Positions 1-5,621 of a stretch of 5,819 bases of DNA are shown one piece after another. The stretch is from Bacilli bacterium (GTDB lineage: Bacteria > Bacillota_I > Bacilli_A > RF39 > UBA660). Location: positions 1-5,819 of the forward strand of contig JAFPMR010000034.1 in the NCBI GenBank assembly GCA_017411235.1, in the 5' to 3' direction. The stretch's first letter is position 1. Every line of letters begins with the position of its first letter. The notes beneath the pieces were generated by a model. That model ran no database searches. It saw only the letters and a program-made list of their open reading frames with translations, and was not told the origin of the DNA. The position numbers and the translations under genes are program-made.

Positions 1-1
1 A

Positions 2-532
2 GAGGTTAATGGTAATAAAGTAGAGACTTCTCCTTTAACACCTAATCTTTATGAAATATCTGAAGATGTTATTAAGTTAAATCAATTATATGAAGAAAAC
101 TTAAATAATAAAGATACTAAGGATTGGGTTAAAGAAGTTAAAGAATTCTATTTAAATTACAATAATATTGATAATAGAGATGAAAAGGTAAAAGAATTAT
201 TAACAGATTATGAAGAAAACTATAATACAAAGAAGAGTGTTATTACTAAAATCCTAACTGTTAATAAGAAAGACCATAAGATTGTTAAAATATTAAAAGT
301 ATTATTAAAAATAGTATTAATTTTGGTAGCATTATATATTGGGCTATATGTATTTGCTTATACTGTTTATTTCTATCGAAAGATAAGAAAGAAAATTAGA
401 AGAAGAAAGAGATTGAAAGCTCAAAGAGCTGCAATGGCTAAGAAGAAAGGTAGAACTACAACTACAAAGAAAAGAACTGTTGCCAAGAAAAAAACAGTTA
501 CTAAAAAGGTAGTTAAAAGAAAAAAGAAGTAG
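2..532 (+). CDS. Membrane protein of unknown function, 3' part only, with polybasic C-terminal tail
   Basis: The frame is open from base 2 to the TAG at 530-532 with no stop, so the gene enters from the left; the TTG at 323 is an internal Leu codon, not a start. The visible 176 residues are a hydrophilic Asn/Lys/Glu-rich region (about 1-95, probably helical and outside the cell), one transmembrane helix (about 101-126), and a 51-residue tail with about 29 Lys/Arg and no acidic residue. By the positive-inside rule the tail is cytoplasmic. Its end repeats a T-V-x-K-K pattern, reminiscent of histone-H1-like Lys tails. A C-terminal anchor with a basic tail is also found in penicillin-binding proteins of the DacA carboxypeptidase type, but no catalytic motif is visible and I do not assign a family. 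The stop codon lies in the left arm of the inverted repeat at 529-539. No clear intrinsic terminator follows. Confidence 0.8.
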   Translation, partial: EVNGNKVETSPLTPNLYEISEDVIKLNQLYEENLNNKDTKDWVKEVKEFYLNYNNIDNRDEKVKELLTDYEENYNTKKSVITKILTVNKKDHKIVKILKVLLKIVLILVALYIGLYVFAYTVYFYRKIRKKIRRRKRLKAQRAAMAKKKGRTTTTKKRTVAKKKTVTKKVVKRKKK

Positions 533-608
533 ACATTTATTGCCATGTAAAAGAGGCTTCAATGGTTGACAAAACTAGTCTTTTTAGTAGATACTAGTAA
601 ATGTCTAC
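529..608 (+). repeat. 11-bp perfect inverted repeat (529-539 / 598-608) around a 58-bp centre
   Basis: GTAGACATTTA at 529-539 is the exact reverse complement of 598-608. As RNA the stem could extend to 14 bp with U-G 540/597, U-A 541/596 and G-U 542/595. The centre could form two small stems, CCAT/ATGG (543-546 / 562-565) and ACTA/TAGT (574-577 / 585-588), giving a three-way junction. The direct repeat ACTAGT occurs at 574-579 and 593-598. The element covers the end of the upstream gene and contains a TTGACA promoter candidate. It matches no riboswitch, tRNA or small-RNA consensus I know, and no T-run follows directly as a terminator would need. It could be a structured RNA, a pair of operator half-sites or the ends of a small invertible segment; the sequence alone does not decide. 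Confidence 0.6.
566..595 (+). promoter_or_regulatory. Possible distal promoter of cdaA (TTGACA, weak -10)
   Basis: A perfect -35 TTGACA (566-571) is followed after 18 bp by GATACT (590-595), which matches TATAAT at four of six positions. Transcription would start near 602, within the right arm of the inverted repeat, and give cdaA a leader of about 94 nt. The -10 is weak, so activity is uncertain. Confidence 0.35.
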
Positions 609-638
609 CTGGAAAATTCTATATTTTTTAGATGGCTG

Positions 639-657
639 ATAGGTTGTTTATACCTAT
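639..657 (+). promoter_or_regulatory. Inverted repeat over the cdaA -35 region, possible operator
   Basis: ATAGGT (639-644) and ACCTAT (652-657) are exact reverse complements around a 7-nt centre. The repeat covers the -35 element (644-649) of the promoter next to cdaA, where a repressor dimer could block polymerase. In a transcript from the distal promoter it would instead form a small hairpin. Confidence 0.35.
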
Positions 658-672
658 ATAAAATGTTATAAT
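644..672 (+). promoter_or_regulatory. Proximal promoter of cdaA-cdaR
   Basis: A consensus -10 TATAAT (667-672) stands 17 bp after TTGTTT (644-649), a -35 with only the TTG and little else conserved. The start would be near 679, leaving a 5' leader of about 17 nt. The Shine-Dalgarno AGAGAGG (681-687) ends 8 nt before the ATG at 696. Confidence 0.65.
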
Positions 673-695
673 CATGTAGAAGAGAGGATGGTTAG

Positions 696-1520
696 ATGAC
701 TATTTCTACAATGTGGTCAATAATTACAAAGATTATTGATGTTTGTGTAGTATGGATGCTTGTCTACTACATATTAAAGAATGTTAAAAATAACGTTAAG
801 ATGATCATGATAGTTAAAGGTGTAGTTATTATACTTGCTTTTAAGATATTAAGTGATTTATTAAATTTATATACTGTTGGTTTATTACTAGAGTATGTGT
901 TTGAATGGGGACCTTTAGCAGTAATTGTGTTGTTCCAACCAGAGATAAGAAGTTTCTTAGAATCAATTGGACGTACTAAGTTACTAGGTCGTCATAAAGT
1001 ATTAACAGTTGAAGAAAGAGAACGTGTTGTTTTCGAAATTATGGATGCTGTTGATTACCTACGTAAGAATAAGATTGGTGCTTTAATTGTAATTGAAAGA
1101 GATGTTTCATTACATGAATATATTGCACCAGCTACTAAGATATATGCTGATGTATCTAGTCCATTACTTGGTACAATATTCTTCCCTAATAGTCCACTTC
1201 ATGATGGTGGTGTAATTATTCAAGGTGATAGAATTACTTGTGCTGGAGCAGTATTTAAGACTAGTATGGATCCTAATTTGAATAAGAAGTTAGGAACACG
1301 TCATAGAGCAGCTTTAGGTATTGCAGAAGAAAGTGATGCTGTTGCATTAATCGTATCAGAAGAAACTGGTCGTATTAGTATAGCAGTTGATCATGAATTA
1401 CATTACAATCTAAGTTTAGATGAATTTAGAATGATGTTAGTTGATGAGTTAAAACCAAAAACTGAATTATTCTATGATGCTGATGAAGAAGAAAGTGATG
1501 GTGATTTAGATGAAGAATAA
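696..1520 (+). CDS. cdaA: Membrane diadenylate cyclase CdaA (c-di-AMP synthase)
   Basis: CdaA condenses two ATP into c-di-AMP, the second messenger that controls potassium and osmolyte transport and cell-wall homeostasis in Gram-positive bacteria. The 274 residues fit the family (about 270). Three transmembrane helices fill roughly 8-80, followed by the family signature FQPEIR (80-85) and the cytoplasmic DAC domain (about 100-250). Its nucleotide motifs are visible: PLHDGG (167-172), where the family usually has DGA, GTRHRAALG (200-208) with the RHR triplet at 202-204, and SEETG (221-225). The protein ends in an acidic tail, 10 Asp/Glu among the last 14 residues. ATG 696 has a good Shine-Dalgarno. 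It overlaps cdaR by 11 bp, the standard cdaA-cdaR pairing, which firmly supports the assignment. Only the effect of the DGG variant is open. Confidence 0.97.
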   Translation: MTISTMWSIITKIIDVCVVWMLVYYILKNVKNNVKMIMIVKGVVIILAFKILSDLLNLYTVGLLLEYVFEWGPLAVIVLFQPEIRSFLESIGRTKLLGRHKVLTVEERERVVFEIMDAVDYLRKNKIGALIVIERDVSLHEYIAPATKIYADVSSPLLGTIFFPNSPLHDGGVIIQGDRITCAGAVFKTSMDPNLNKKLGTRHRAALGIAEESDAVALIVSEETGRISIAVDHELHYNLSLDEFRMMLVDELKPKTELFYDADEEESDGDLDEE

Positions 1521-2904
1521 GAAACCATTTAAACCATTTGCTAAATTCTTTAAAGGTATATATAACATTATTGATAAGATAATAGTTACACCAATAAGTA
1601 CTTTAGTATTTAAGATACAAAAAAGAATTGGTAAAGATAGTAAAATTGAAAAAGTATTAAATCAACCTAATGTATTATTATATCTATCATTAGCTTTAGC
1701 TATTATATTATTCTTTATAGTAGATAGAAATGCTGTATCTTTCGTTGGAAGAGACGCTGAGTTCTTGACTAATATTCCTGTAGAGGTTAAATATAATAGT
1801 AGTGCTTATGTAGTTGAGGGTGTTCCTGAAACTGTTGATGTTACATTAGTTGGTAAAAAGCTAGAAATATATTTAGCTAAACAATTAGGAGATAGTAAGG
1901 TAGTAGTTGATTTAACTGATTACCAAGCAAGTAATAATCCTGTTAGAGTTAAATTAAATTATAATAAAGCTGTTAAAAATGTAGAATATAAAATAGATCC
2001 TACATATGTTACAGTTACTATTAAAGAAAAAGTTAGTGATAGTAAATCTATTAGTTATGATTTAATGAATGAAGATCATTTAGATTCTAAGTTAAGTGTT
2101 AAATCTGTTGAGTTATCTAGATCTAATGTTAAGGTTAGAGGTTCTCAAGAAACTATTGATTCTATTGCAACTATTAAGGCTTTAATAGATTTAAATAATC
2201 CAGACTTTACTAAAGCTGGAACATATACAATAGATAATTTAAGTTTAGTAGCATATGCTGCTGATGGATCTGTTGTTAAGAATGTAGAAATAGTTGGTAC
2301 AAATATTAGTGCTAAAGTAGAATTAAATTCATATTCTAAGAAAGTAGCTGTTCAAGTTAATACAACTGGTTCACTAGTAAGTGGTAAAGCAATTAGTTCT
2401 ATTACAATTAATGGAGTAGATGCTAATGAATTTGAAACTACTATTTATGGTGATGAAGCAGCCTTAGAAGGAATAGATAAGATACCGGTATCAATTGATA
2501 TAGAAGGCCAAGGTAATAATGGTCAGAAGACATCAAATGTTACAATATCAAGACCAGCTGGTGTTAGAAGTATAAGTGATGAAAGTATTACTGTAGTAAT
2601 GAACTTTGCTGAAGCAAAACAAAAGACTATTACTATAGAAGGTATTAGAACTACTAATACACCAAATGGATTAACTGCTAACTTAGCTGATGCTAAAGAT
2701 AAGGTAGTTGAAATTCAAGTTATTGGTACAGAATCAATTATTAATTCTCTAGATGCTGATAATGCTGATATTTATGCATATGTTGATTTAACTGGTATGA
2801 CTACTGGAACATATTCAGTTCCTGTACAAGTACAAGGAAATGATTCTAGATTACAATTTATAGTTACTAAGAATGTAAGTATTGTAATTTCTAAATCAAG
2901 TTAA
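1510..2904 (+). CDS. cdaR: CdaA regulator CdaR, YbbR-repeat protein
   Basis: CdaR (YbbR) is a membrane-anchored extracytoplasmic partner that binds CdaA and tunes c-di-AMP synthesis. The 464 residues show a basic cytoplasmic head (1-53; 13 Lys/Arg, 3 acidic), one transmembrane helix (about 54-73), then four YbbR repeats outside the cell (about 88-172, 176-271, 277-365, 371-462). Each repeat carries a V-x-x-x-G core followed by a strand such as IKALIDLNN or IYAYVDLTG. B. subtilis YbbR begins almost directly with its membrane helix, so the 53-residue head is unusual. The ATG lies inside the end of cdaA; GGTGAT (1500-1505) is its Shine-Dalgarno, with about 8 nt aligned spacing, so translation is probably coupled to cdaA. 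A terminator follows directly, so glmM, commonly the third gene, is not in this transcript. Confidence 0.94.
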   Translation: MKNKKPFKPFAKFFKGIYNIIDKIIVTPISTLVFKIQKRIGKDSKIEKVLNQPNVLLYLSLALAIILFFIVDRNAVSFVGRDAEFLTNIPVEVKYNSSAYVVEGVPETVDVTLVGKKLEIYLAKQLGDSKVVVDLTDYQASNNPVRVKLNYNKAVKNVEYKIDPTYVTVTIKEKVSDSKSISYDLMNEDHLDSKLSVKSVELSRSNVKVRGSQETIDSIATIKALIDLNNPDFTKAGTYTIDNLSLVAYAADGSVVKNVEIVGTNISAKVELNSYSKKVAVQVNTTGSLVSGKAISSITINGVDANEFETTIYGDEAALEGIDKIPVSIDIEGQGNNGQKTSNVTISRPAGVRSISDESITVVMNFAEAKQKTITIEGIRTTNTPNGLTANLADAKDKVVEIQVIGTESIINSLDADNADIYAYVDLTGMTTGTYSVPVQVQGNDSRLQFIVTKNVSIVISKSS

Positions 2905-2905
2905 T

Positions 2906-2931
2906 AAAAAGACTCTTGTGAGTCTTTTTTT
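2906..2931 (+). terminator. Intrinsic terminator of cdaA-cdaR
   Basis: A 10-bp perfect stem (2906-2915 / 2920-2929, core GACTC/GAGTC) with a TTGT loop, followed by an uninterrupted T-run to 2931. It begins two bases after the cdaR stop codon. Confidence 0.93.
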
Positions 2932-2954
2932 GTGTAATAAAATGTAAAGTTTTG

Positions 2955-2982
2955 TTGATTTAGTGGGCTTCTATGTTATAAT
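2955..2982 (+). promoter_or_regulatory. Promoter of the thioredoxin-like gene
   Basis: TTGATT (2955-2960), 16-bp spacer, TATAAT (2977-2982). The predicted start near 2989 falls on the first base of the Shine-Dalgarno AGGTGG (2989-2994), giving a leader of only about 11 nt before ATG 3000. Confidence 0.75.
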
Positions 2983-2999
2983 ACTTCTAGGTGGTTTTA

Positions 3000-3518
3000 A
3001 TGGGAAAAGATAATAGAATAAGTTATAAAACTGAAGAACAAAAAGAGATTACAAAACTAATTATAATTATTTTAGTCGTTACTTGCTTAGTAGCTGGAGC
3101 ATACTTAGTTACTAGAGCATTTGTTACAAAAGATTTATTTGATAAGGGTACTCAAGAAGAAAAAGTTGTTGTTCCTGGTGAAATAAATTATGACGTAACA
3201 ATTGTAGGAAGTATTCTAAATAGACCTTATAGTGAATACTATGTTGTAGTATATGATACAACTAATAAAGATTATGCTACAGATATGAGAAGTTATGTTG
3301 CAACTTATAGCGCTAAAGCTAAACATCTACATATTTATACTGTAGAATTGGATAATCCTTTAAATAAAGATTTCTATGATCCTGAAAATGTTAAGTTAGA
3401 TACTAAGAATGTAGAAGAACTAAGATTTGGTGATGTTACTTTATTAAAGGTTAAAAAAGGTGAAATTACTAAAGCTGTAACAGATTTAGAAAAGATTAAG
3501 AAAGAATTAGGAATTTAA
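3000..3518 (+). CDS. Membrane-anchored protein, probable thioredoxin-like fold without CxxC
   Basis: The protein has 172 residues: a short cytoplasmic head, one transmembrane helix (about 19-40), and a soluble domain (about 60-172) probably outside the cell. I start it at ATG 3000, since the in-frame GTG at 2991 lies inside the Shine-Dalgarno AGGTGG (2989-2994). The domain pattern suggests a thioredoxin-type fold: strand YYVVVYD (80-86), helix around 91-106, strand HLHIYTVELD (109-118), a strand pair FGDVTLLKVKKGEI (143-156), and a C-terminal helix (157-170). The expected CxxC site is absent: the only Cys is residue 29 in the membrane helix. In place of the usual cis-Pro before the strand pair stands Asp-Val. 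So it cannot be a redox enzyme; a scaffold or binding role is more likely. The fold call is inference from the order of secondary structure, not a recognised family. It stands alone between its own promoter and terminator. Confidence 0.85.
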   Translation: MGKDNRISYKTEEQKEITKLIIIILVVTCLVAGAYLVTRAFVTKDLFDKGTQEEKVVVPGEINYDVTIVGSILNRPYSEYYVVVYDTTNKDYATDMRSYVATYSAKAKHLHIYTVELDNPLNKDFYDPENVKLDTKNVEELRFGDVTLLKVKKGEITKAVTDLEKIKKELGI

Positions 3519-3545
3519 AAAGGTTAACATGTGTTAACTTTTTTT
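3517..3545 (+). terminator. Intrinsic terminator after the thioredoxin-like gene
   Basis: GTTAAC (3523-3528) pairs with GTTAAC (3533-3538) around ATGT. The stem extends through one G-U and five A-T pairs (3517-3522 / 3539-3544) into a T-run. Its first two bases belong to the stop codon of the gene it ends. Confidence 0.88.
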
Positions 3546-3560
3546 ATTTTGTGTTATTAT
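3534..3560 (+). promoter_or_regulatory. Probable promoter of the S41 protease gene, overlapping the preceding terminator
   Basis: TATTAT (3555-3560) is a good -10. The best -35 is TTAACT (3534-3539; four of six, 15-bp spacer) or TGTTAA (3532-3537; 17-bp spacer); both lie in the right arm of the terminator hairpin. The start would be near 3568, at the beginning of the Shine-Dalgarno GAGGTGAT (3569-3576). Confidence 0.5.
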
Positions 3561-3579
3561 TTATCTTAGAGGTGATACT

Positions 3580-4905
3580 ATGGCTCGTAAAAAAGAAGTT
3601 GAGGAGAAAAAAAAGACTTCTAAGAAAACTGTTAATAAAGATAAAGTTATGAACAGCAAAAAGTCTAGAAAAGTAAAAACTCCTAAAGAGAAGTATCAAG
3701 AAAAGAAAGCTAAGAAAAGAAAAAAGAAATTTATGAATGGTAAGTTCAGTTTAGATATATTGGATTTACTAATCTTAATTGTTGTAACTGCGATAGTATC
3801 ATGTTTGTTAACTGGTCTTATATTAAATAAACAATATAGGAGAAGTGGAATACTATTAGATGATTCTTTATCTAAAGATACTAGTTTGCAAAACTTTATA
3901 AGTACTTATGACGAGATTGTTAATAACTATTATGAAGAAGTAGATAAAGAAGGAATGTTAGATGCTGCAACTAAAGGCATGTTAACATATTTAGGAGATA
4001 ATTATTCTATTTTCTTAAAAGATGGTGATGCTGAATCATTATCAGAAACATTAGATGGAACTTATGAAGGCCTTGGAATAGTAGAAGTTGGTAATGTTGT
4101 ATTTAGTGTTTATAAAGATTCACCAGCAGAAAAAGCTGGGGTACAACCAAATGATGAAATTATTGAAGTTAATGGTAATAAAGTAGATGAAAAGAATTAT
4201 TTAAGAATAACTGAATTTTTAGATAAAGAGAAAGTCAATGAAGTAGTTGTTAAAAGAGATGGTAAAGAGATTAAGTTCGATATAGAATTTGATACAGTTA
4301 CAATTCCTTCTGCTGCATCTACAATAATTAAATCTAAAGATGCTACTCGAAATATTGGTTATATAAGTTTAAATACTTTCTCAAGATTATCTTTTGAAGA
4401 GTTTGAAGAAGAACTTATGAAATTAGAAAAAGATAGTGAGATATCTTCCTTAATAATAGATTTAAGAAATAATAGTGGTGGTTATGTTGCATCTGCTGCT
4501 AACATTGCTAGTTTATTCTTAGAGAAGGACAAGGTTATTTATTCTTTAGAATCACAAGATGATTTAAAAGTTGTTAAAGATGAAACTAAAGAGAGTAGAG
4601 ATTATAAGGTTGTTATTTTAGTTAATGGTCAGACTGCTTCTGCTGCTGAATTATTAACAGCTGCATTAAAAGATAGTTATGATGCTGTTATTGTTGGTGA
4701 GAAGACATATGGAAAAGGAAAAGTTCAAAATGTTAAATCATTCAATAATAAGATAGTTAAATATACTGCCGCTAAATGGTTAAGACCAAATGGAGATTGT
4801 ATTGATGGTGTAGGTATTGAACCTGATTATGAAGTGAAAATAGAATACAAGAATGGTGTAGTTTATGATAAGCAGTATGATAAAGCATTAGAATTGTTAA
4901 GATAA
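3580..4905 (+). CDS. S41 C-terminal processing protease (CtpA/CtpB type)
   Basis: This is a serine protease that cleaves exported or membrane proteins from their C-terminal side; homologues process regulators, including B. subtilis CtpB in sporulation signalling, and cell-wall enzymes. The 441 residues comprise a Lys-rich cytoplasmic head (1-50; 25 Lys/Arg), a transmembrane helix (about 57-83), a helical S41 N-domain (about 95-155), a PDZ domain (about 160-240, with SPAEKAGVQPNDEIIEVNG), and the peptidase core (about 255-418). DLRNNSGG (294-301) is the conserved core segment. Catalytic Ser354 (TASAAE), Lys379 (YGKG) and Gln383 (KVQ) have exactly the spacing of B. subtilis CtpB (Ser309, Lys334, Gln338), so the enzyme should be active. 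ATG 3580 is backed by the full Shine-Dalgarno GAGGTGAT. The head is much longer than usual. The paralogue (ctpA or ctpB) cannot be decided, so no symbol is given. The active domain faces outside. Confidence 0.95.
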   Translation: MARKKEVEEKKKTSKKTVNKDKVMNSKKSRKVKTPKEKYQEKKAKKRKKKFMNGKFSLDILDLLILIVVTAIVSCLLTGLILNKQYRRSGILLDDSLSKDTSLQNFISTYDEIVNNYYEEVDKEGMLDAATKGMLTYLGDNYSIFLKDGDAESLSETLDGTYEGLGIVEVGNVVFSVYKDSPAEKAGVQPNDEIIEVNGNKVDEKNYLRITEFLDKEKVNEVVVKRDGKEIKFDIEFDTVTIPSAASTIIKSKDATRNIGYISLNTFSRLSFEEFEEELMKLEKDSEISSLIIDLRNNSGGYVASAANIASLFLEKDKVIYSLESQDDLKVVKDETKESRDYKVVILVNGQTASAAELLTAALKDSYDAVIVGEKTYGKGKVQNVKSFNNKIVKYTAAKWLRPNGDCIDGVGIEPDYEVKIEYKNGVVYDKQYDKALELLR

Positions 4906-4930
4906 GACGCAAACACTTGCGTCTTTCTTT
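4904..4930 (+). terminator. Intrinsic terminator of the S41 protease gene
   Basis: A 9-bp perfect stem (4904-4912 / 4917-4925, with GACGCAA/TTGCGTC) and a 4-nt loop ACAC, followed by TTTCTTT. It begins in the stop codon. Confidence 0.9.
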
Positions 4931-4945
4931 ATTTCTAGTTATAAT
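4917..4945 (+). promoter_or_regulatory. Promoter of the DUF402 phosphatase gene, -35 inside the terminator stem
   Basis: TTGCGT (4917-4922) followed after 17 bp by consensus TATAAT (4940-4945). The -35 is the right arm of the protease terminator. The predicted start near 4952 leaves only 3 nt before ATG 4955 or 15 nt before ATG 4967. Confidence 0.7.
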
Positions 4946-4966
4946 GTTAAACGGATGCGTGATTAT

Positions 4967-5500
4967 ATGAATGAATTGAAAGTAGGAGACAAACTCAAGA
5001 TATTCTGCTATAAACACGATGGAACATTGGAACACACTTCTGAAGAAGCTGTTGTGTTGGAAAATACTTCAGAATATTTAGTATGTGGTAACGGAAGAAC
5101 AAAAATTACAGAAAAAGATGGACGTAGTCATATGACTAATGAGCCAGCTGTACTATTCTTTTATAAAGACCACTGGTTTAATATCATTGGTCAACTTAAG
5201 AAGTTTGGTTTATTTTACTATTGTAATATAGCGTCTCCTTATATTATTGATGGTAAATCTATTAAGTATATTGATTATGATTTAGATTTAAGAGTATTCC
5301 CAGATGGAGGTTTTAAGATTTTAGATCGTAATGAGTACAATTATCATAAGAAGGTAATGAAGTATCCTGATGAAATAGACAAGATTGTTAAAGAAGAATT
5401 ATCACATCTTATTGAGAAGAAAAGGAATAATGATGGACCATTTGCTTCTGGAGTTGTCGAGAAATACTATGATATTTACGAAAAAATCAAAAATAATTAA
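4967..5500 (+). CDS. ntdP: DUF402 nucleoside tri-/diphosphatase (Ntdp/YgaC family)
   Basis: This cytoplasmic family hydrolyses nucleoside tri- and diphosphates; S. aureus Ntdp and B. subtilis YgaC are close in length (about 180) and pattern. Numbering from ATG 4967 (177 residues), the conserved blocks are YKHDG (15-19), GNGRTKITEKDGR (41-53), EPAVLFFYKDHWFNI (59-73), YYCNIASPYI (84-93) and YIDYDLDLRVFPDG (101-114), then a helical C-terminus with GPF (157-159). The Asp cluster D103/D105/D107 probably binds the metal ion, as in DUF402 enzymes such as FomD. ATG 4955 would add MRDY but has no Shine-Dalgarno; before 4967, GTGAT (4959-4963) is correctly placed against the 16S tail, so I prefer 4967. 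Sequence-based family call is strong; substrate preference here is inferred. It has its own promoter and terminator and precedes a rRNA operon, possibly by chance. Confidence 0.93.
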   Translation: MNELKVGDKLKIFCYKHDGTLEHTSEEAVVLENTSEYLVCGNGRTKITEKDGRSHMTNEPAVLFFYKDHWFNIIGQLKKFGLFYYCNIASPYIIDGKSIKYIDYDLDLRVFPDGGFKILDRNEYNYHKKVMKYPDEIDKIVKEELSHLIEKKRNNDGPFASGVVEKYYDIYEKIKNN

Positions 5501-5517
5501 AATTTTTGATTTTTTTT
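5481..5517 (+). terminator. Intrinsic terminator of the DUF402 gene
   Basis: A 14-bp stem (5481-5494 / 5502-5515) with a single G-C pair at 5488/5508, a 7-nt loop, and T-run to 5517. The left arm lies within the last codons of the gene. The stem is AT-rich but long, and the T-run is strong. Confidence 0.85.
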
Positions 5518-5518
5518 G

Positions 5519-5547
5519 TTGCATTTACATTTTTTTTGTTATACAAT
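5519..5547 (+). promoter_or_regulatory. Possible upstream rRNA promoter (P1)
   Basis: TTGCAT (5519-5524), 17-bp spacer, TACAAT (5542-5547; five of six). The start would be near G5554. Tandem promoters are common for rRNA operons of Bacillota. The -35 is weak (three of six). Confidence 0.45.
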
Positions 5548-5553
5548 GGTTTA

Positions 5554-5579
5554 GATGTTTTCGAAAGAGTGTAAACATC
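5554..5579 (+). ncRNA. Hairpin at the predicted 5' end of the P1 rRNA transcript
   Basis: GATGTTT (5554-5560) and AAACATC (5573-5579) form a perfect 7-bp stem around a 12-nt loop. The stem begins at the base predicted as the P1 start. There is no T-run behind it, so it is not a terminator. Confidence 0.4.
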
Positions 5580-5621
5580 AAAGTATCAATCCTAGATTTT
5601 ATGCTATATTGTCAAGTCAAC

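Noticed and set aside
323..532. Small separate gene starting at TTG 323
   Set aside because: The frame is open upstream to the window edge, there is no Shine-Dalgarno before 323, and the TTG lies inside the membrane helix.
344..562. Reverse-strand open frame of 72 codons
   Set aside because: It is the shadow of the Lys/Arg-rich tail of the first gene; composition is Ser/Leu/Phe-rich with no Shine-Dalgarno.
529..608. Degenerate tRNA or known riboswitch
   Set aside because: No T-arm sequence TTCRA, no cloverleaf with a 7-bp acceptor, and no match to the c-di-AMP (ydaO), purine, preQ1, fluoride or T-box consensus that I can recall.
688..699. Three-codon frame ATG GTT AGA TGA whose stop overlaps the cdaA start
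   Set aside because: Its ATG touches the Shine-Dalgarno of cdaA with no spacing, so it should not be initiated; noted in case of start-stop coupling.
4772..5035. Reverse-strand open frame of 87 codons
   Set aside because: It runs antisense across the end of the protease gene, its terminator and the start of the DUF402 gene, and resembles no protein.
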